Assembly (NCBI RefSeq): GCF_030408775.1
Contig: NZ_CP047210.1
Span: 2,108,001-2,172,000, forward strand
DNA length: 64,000 nucleotides
Reading direction: 5' to 3'
Source: Corynebacterium fournieri
GTDB lineage: Bacteria; Actinomycetota; Actinomycetes; Mycobacteriales; Mycobacteriaceae
Shown here: one piece after another, positions 61,005-64,000 of the stretch
How positions within the stretch are numbered: position 1 is the first letter of the stretch
How the letters are laid out: each line of letters opens with the position of its first letter
Made by a program: the position numbers and the translations under genes
Notes under the pieces: model-generated
Database searches by the model: none
Told to the model about the DNA's origin: nothing
What the model saw: the letters and a program-made list of their open reading frames with translations, nothing else

Positions 61005-61119
61005 TGTGAACGTAGATACACAATGCGGTAATCGGTGTGAATGTTTGACAAAACGTGCGTCTACCTGGCGATTAAATATGTGAACGTAGGTCATGTTGAC
61101 ACGATTGTGAACGTAGGTT
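61005..61119 (+). repeat. Repeated TGTGAACGTAG(G/A)T motif upstream of the NYN gene
   Basis: Direct copies at 61005 (TGTGAACGTAGAT), 61079 (TGTGAACGTAGGT) and 61106 (TGTGAACGTAGGT), plus a partial one at 61036 (TGTGAATGTTT). They fill the 180-bp gap between the zinc-ribbon gene and the NYN gene. The layout suits an operator array for the downstream genes, or iterons of a mobile element. The binding protein is unknown. Confidence 0.75.
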
Positions 61120-61168
61120 AATCTTCATTCTTGTAAGCAACGCCAACACAAAGAAAGATGCTCACAGA

Positions 61169-61729
61169 ATGAACGCCATCAAGGCCCCACAGTCCCAGAC
61201 CAAAGAAAACCCCAGACGCTTGATTCTCGTCGACATCGAGAACTTCAATGGCCTGGCCGTACAGAGCGCCGCACAAGCAAAGTGGTGCAAAAAGATGCTC
61301 ACCCTCTGGCTCGACATCAAGGAAGGCGAGATCGTGGTCATCGCCTCCGACCAGAGCGGACTCTTCAACGTGAACGCAGGTTGGAAGGGTCCGAGACTCC
61401 TCATGGGAGAAGGACCCAACGGTGCCGACCGCCGACTGGTTGAGGAGATCGAGCGAATGAACATCGGTCAGTTTGATGAGATCGCTCTCGTCTCCGGAGA
61501 CGGGATCTTCGCTGAACCAGTAGCCCGAGCCGCGGACCAGGGAATCACTACCACGGTCTATGCCCACGGATTCCAGCTTTCTAGGCGACTACAGCTCGCC
61601 GCAGCACAGGTGCACATCTCGGAGGACGGCTACCTAACGGCCGCACACGCACCGAAGACAAACCCTTCCCTACCGGACAACGTCATCCAGCTCAACCAGA
61701 TCAACCAGACCAACCAGGAGGCAGCGTAA
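61169..61729 (+). CDS. NYN-domain RNase-like protein
   Basis: 186 residues. NYN/PIN-like fold with all three acidic sites: D22 in LILVDIENFNGLA, D87 in GADRRLVEEIE and D111 in VSGDGIFAE. Expected to be a metal-dependent RNase. It ends Q-rich (NQINQTNQEAA). It is directly coupled to the next gene (TAA then ATG), with shared upstream motifs. Distinct from the NYN protein at 28386. Link to DNA modification genes suggests a defence role; that is inference. Confidence 0.82.
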   Translation: MNAIKAPQSQTKENPRRLILVDIENFNGLAVQSAAQAKWCKKMLTLWLDIKEGEIVVIASDQSGLFNVNAGWKGPRLLMGEGPNGADRRLVEEIERMNIGQFDEIALVSGDGIFAEPVARAADQGITTTVYAHGFQLSRRLQLAAAQVHISEDGYLTAAHAPKTNPSLPDNVIQLNQINQTNQEAA

Positions 61730-63643
61730 ATGAACACCGCAACCGGACACCTCACGCTCAAAGACATCGCCGAGCTGGCGCAGGTCAGCCGGCCGGCCGT
61801 CAGCAACTGGCGCAGCCGCTACAACGACTTCCCCGAGCCCGTCAAAGAATCCACAGCCCGCAAACCGCTCTTCGATGCAGACGCGGTGGTTGCTTGGCTC
61901 AAACAGAACGGCTTCTTCCCCGAAGGAGCGGAGGAAGACCTCAAACTGGCTTCGCTCTGGGCAACGGCAAACCTGCTGCGCAGCCACCTCCCGGTAGATG
62001 AGATCCCACTCGTCATCCTTTCGCTGCTGGCGCTCGACCAAGACCCCTCGTTCGAGGTATCTGCCGAGTTCGACCAGATCACCGGCCGCCTGAACGAAGA
62101 CACGCTGGATGAAGTCAAGCGTGGCATCGCAAGCCTGAGCATCACCGACTATGCCCAAGCCGCCAACCAAGTCGTGGACCGATTCCTCGGAGTAGGTTCG
62201 CGCGGCGAACGTAGCCAGTACGGCACGTCCACGTCGCTTTCAAGCGCAGCGCTGATCTCGGCAGCCTCTACCACCTTGGAGGGTGTCCAGACCGTCTTGG
62301 ACCCCGCGTGCGGTATCGCCGGCACGCTGCTGGGGATCGGGGAGGCGGCCCCCGAAGCGAAGCTCTTGGGAGCCGAGCTAAACCCCTCCATCGCAGCACT
62401 CGCGCGGTTGTTGGGACACTTCGCTGACAGCACGGTGACCATTCACACCGGGGATTCCATCGTCCACGATCCGTTCCCGAAGACAAAAACGGACCTTGTG
62501 GTGTGCGAACCTCCACTGGGTGTCCGTATCCCCCGAGAGCAGCTAGGCAACCTGGAGGAGCTCTTCGGTTCACTCCGGGGCCTGTTTAGTGACGACCTTT
62601 TCCTGCTTCACGCAGCCCACCACCTATCGCCGGACGGGCGCGCCTACATCCTCACCGGCCTAAACCCCACGTACCGGCCCTCGTTCAGGGAACACCGCCA
62701 GCGCCTCGTCGCTCAGGGCCAGGTCGAAGCCATCGTTGAACTGCCGGCTGGAATGTATGCAGCCACCCGCATCCCCGCAGTGTTGTGGGTGCTGCGCGCC
62801 AAAGGCGCAGATGAGCCGTTGCTTATCGACGCCTCCGGTGAAGCCCCGGAAACCATCCCCGCCCGAATCGCCGAGTGGCTCACCGCTGCGCGCAACCGCG
62901 AAGCCACCGACGTGCCATACAAGGCGATCACCTTGGCCGACGTTGTCACCAACGACGGCTCATTTTCCCCATCCACTTACCTTGCTGAGCCCCTCAGCAC
63001 TGATGAGGCGGGTTCCGAATTCGATTCCGCCCTCCAATCCCTCGCAGCAACAACTAAGGACCTCATGCGTATCCGCACCCCCCGCGTCACCGCAGACGCC
63101 ATCCCCACGTCCACCACGTCCACCATGCTCGCCGACCTGATCAAGAGCGGGCACTTCACACGCATCAACGGCACCTACCGCGCCGACAAGCACCTCGAAT
63201 CCGGCGATGTCTACCTTGCTCGCCCCAACCGAAACACCGCTCCCGCGTTCGTAGCGGACCACGATGCAGCGGATGCCCTTCGCCCCGGCGACATTGTGAT
63301 GCCCCGAATTGGCGAGCTCCCTGCCTGGGTTCACCAGGACGATGGCAAGACCTGGGTCCCCTCCGACTCAGTCATCGTTCTCCGCCCCACCTCGGATGAG
63401 TACGAGCCCGACTTCATCGCCGCTTGCCTGAACGCGGCTGTGAACATCGATACCCGCACTACATTGCCGAGGCGTCACCCGGTGGCCCGCATCGCGATCC
63501 CGGAGCTCAGCAGTGACCAGCAAGCAGTCGTCGCACAAGCGCACCGCTCGCTCGACAACGCCCGCACGGCGGCACGCAAGCTCGAGCGTGAAGCCGAACA
63601 CGCAAGCGACGCCCTGATCAACCTCGTCTTCTCCGGAAAGTAG
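61730..63643 (+). CDS. N-6 DNA methylase-like protein with N-terminal HTH and altered catalytic motif
   Basis: 637 residues. A winged helix-turn-helix (LTLKDIAELAQVSRPAVSNWRSRYNDFP, residues 8-35) is followed by a helical linker, then an N6_Mtase-type domain with SAM motif I VLDPACGIAGT (189-199). The catalytic NPPY/F motif is replaced: the sequence there reads VVCEPPLGV (residues 257-265), so Asn is Glu and the aromatic is Leu. The C-terminal 180 residues resemble a type I target-recognition (HsdS-like) half with a trailing coiled coil. Methylation is therefore doubtful; DNA binding and recognition look intact. It is coupled to the NYN gene and followed by a normal type I HsdM. Confidence 0.78.
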   Translation: MNTATGHLTLKDIAELAQVSRPAVSNWRSRYNDFPEPVKESTARKPLFDADAVVAWLKQNGFFPEGAEEDLKLASLWATANLLRSHLPVDEIPLVILSLLALDQDPSFEVSAEFDQITGRLNEDTLDEVKRGIASLSITDYAQAANQVVDRFLGVGSRGERSQYGTSTSLSSAALISAASTTLEGVQTVLDPACGIAGTLLGIGEAAPEAKLLGAELNPSIAALARLLGHFADSTVTIHTGDSIVHDPFPKTKTDLVVCEPPLGVRIPREQLGNLEELFGSLRGLFSDDLFLLHAAHHLSPDGRAYILTGLNPTYRPSFREHRQRLVAQGQVEAIVELPAGMYAATRIPAVLWVLRAKGADEPLLIDASGEAPETIPARIAEWLTAARNREATDVPYKAITLADVVTNDGSFSPSTYLAEPLSTDEAGSEFDSALQSLAATTKDLMRIRTPRVTADAIPTSTTSTMLADLIKSGHFTRINGTYRADKHLESGDVYLARPNRNTAPAFVADHDAADALRPGDIVMPRIGELPAWVHQDDGKTWVPSDSVIVLRPTSDEYEPDFIAACLNAAVNIDTRTTLPRRHPVARIAIPELSSDQQAVVAQAHRSLDNARTAARKLEREAEHASDALINLVFSGK

Positions 63644-63653
63644 GCTCCCAACT

Positions 63654-64000
63654 ATGACTCCCACCCCCGTCAAAGAGTTCCAGGACACCCTGTGGAAAGC
63701 CGCCGATAAGCTGCGCGGTTCCATGGATGCCTCGCAATACAAAGACATCGTCCTCGGACTCGTGTTTCTCAAGTACGTCACCGATGCATTCGATGCACGC
63801 CGCCAAGAGCTCCAAGCCGAGCTCGAGGAGGAAGGCGCCACCGAGGAGGAGATCCTGGAGGAGCTTGAGGACCGCGACGCCTACCTGGAAAAGAACGTCT
63901 TCTGGGTCGCACCTGCTGCCCGCTGGGACTTCCTGCAACGCCACTCCAAGGGCAAGACCGAAGAGGCCGGCGGCGAGTTCAAGGCGATAGGCAAGCTTAT
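63654..64000 (+). CDS. hsdM: Type I restriction-modification methylase HsdM, cut by window end
   Basis: The first 115 residues: KEFQDTLWKAADKLRGSMDASQYKDIVLGLVFLKYVTDAFDARR is the HsdM N-terminal (N12 class I) domain, and the acidic stretch EEEGATEEEILEELEDRDAY follows. The catalytic part lies beyond the window. HsdM with HsdS methylates adenine at a split site; HsdR would cut unmodified DNA. HsdS and HsdR are not in view. It follows the altered methylase gene by 10 bp, in the same direction. Confidence 0.9.
   Translation, partial: MTPTPVKEFQDTLWKAADKLRGSMDASQYKDIVLGLVFLKYVTDAFDARRQELQAELEEEGATEEEILEELEDRDAYLEKNVFWVAPAARWDFLQRHSKGKTEEAGGEFKAIGKL

Noticed and set aside
1-64000. CRISPR array
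   Set aside because: No regular repeat-spacer pattern seen; the only short repeats (61005-61119) are unevenly spaced.

Overview
The window is a piece of a Corynebacterium chromosome. It is high in GC and carries, in one block, the mycolate and arabinogalactan genes found in Corynebacteriales: accD3, pks13, fadD32, a cutinase-like lipase, two mycolyltransferases, aftB, ubiA, a PAP2 phosphatase and glfT2, plus an AftD-type arabinosyltransferase and an MmpL/RND lipid transporter. I cannot name the species.

Layout. 1-3.7 kb is a scarred region: the end of an alanine-type aminotransferase gene, a 105-bp direct repeat of its 3' end, gene fragments, a two-gene small-peptide unit, and an ABC-F protein with an apparent leader-peptide attenuator. 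3.7-9.5 kb holds an FMN glutamate synthase-like protein, UDP-glucose dehydrogenase, an inserted Fic protein, dcd, tRNA-Gly and an unknown gene. 9.7-15.3 kb holds a lipase, an HNH/DUF222-type protein with an SOS box, a frameshifted VanW-family gene and a NagZ-like lipoprotein. 15.3-24.6 kb is an envelope block: DUF2613, aftD, an acyltransferase at the TmaT-like position, a DUF3068 protein, a GT-C-like membrane protein, a GT4 glycosyltransferase and a methyltransferase. 24.6-32.4 kb has an Abi/HEPN protein, pckG, and trmB-NYN-mmpL-ybhN, the order seen around mmpL3 in mycobacteria. 32.4-35.5 kb is a likely 10-methyl (tuberculostearic) fatty acid operon. 35.5-53.9 kb is the minus-strand mycolate/arabinogalactan cluster, ending in a 36-codon ORF before a strong terminator. 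55.2-59.9 kb is a siderophore uptake locus with two DtxR-like boxes. 60-64 kb is an accessory island: a double zinc-ribbon protein, a NYN nuclease, a helix-turn-helix methylase-like protein with an altered catalytic motif, and the start of a type I HsdM.

How the genes work together. UbiA and the PAP2 protein make the decaprenyl-phosphoryl ribose precursor of the arabinose donor; GlfT2 builds galactan; AftB and AftD add arabinose; AccD3, FadD32 and Pks13 make the mycolate; the MmpL protein, helped by the acyltransferase, exports trehalose mycolate; the mycolyltransferases transfer it to arabinogalactan, trehalose and perhaps small proteins.

Best candidates for something new: the 60-64 kb zinc-ribbon/NYN/altered-methylase module with shared GAACGTAGGT motifs; the ABC-F leader peptide; the 36-residue peptide coupled to accD3; and the secreted small peptide with a seven-residue mature end.
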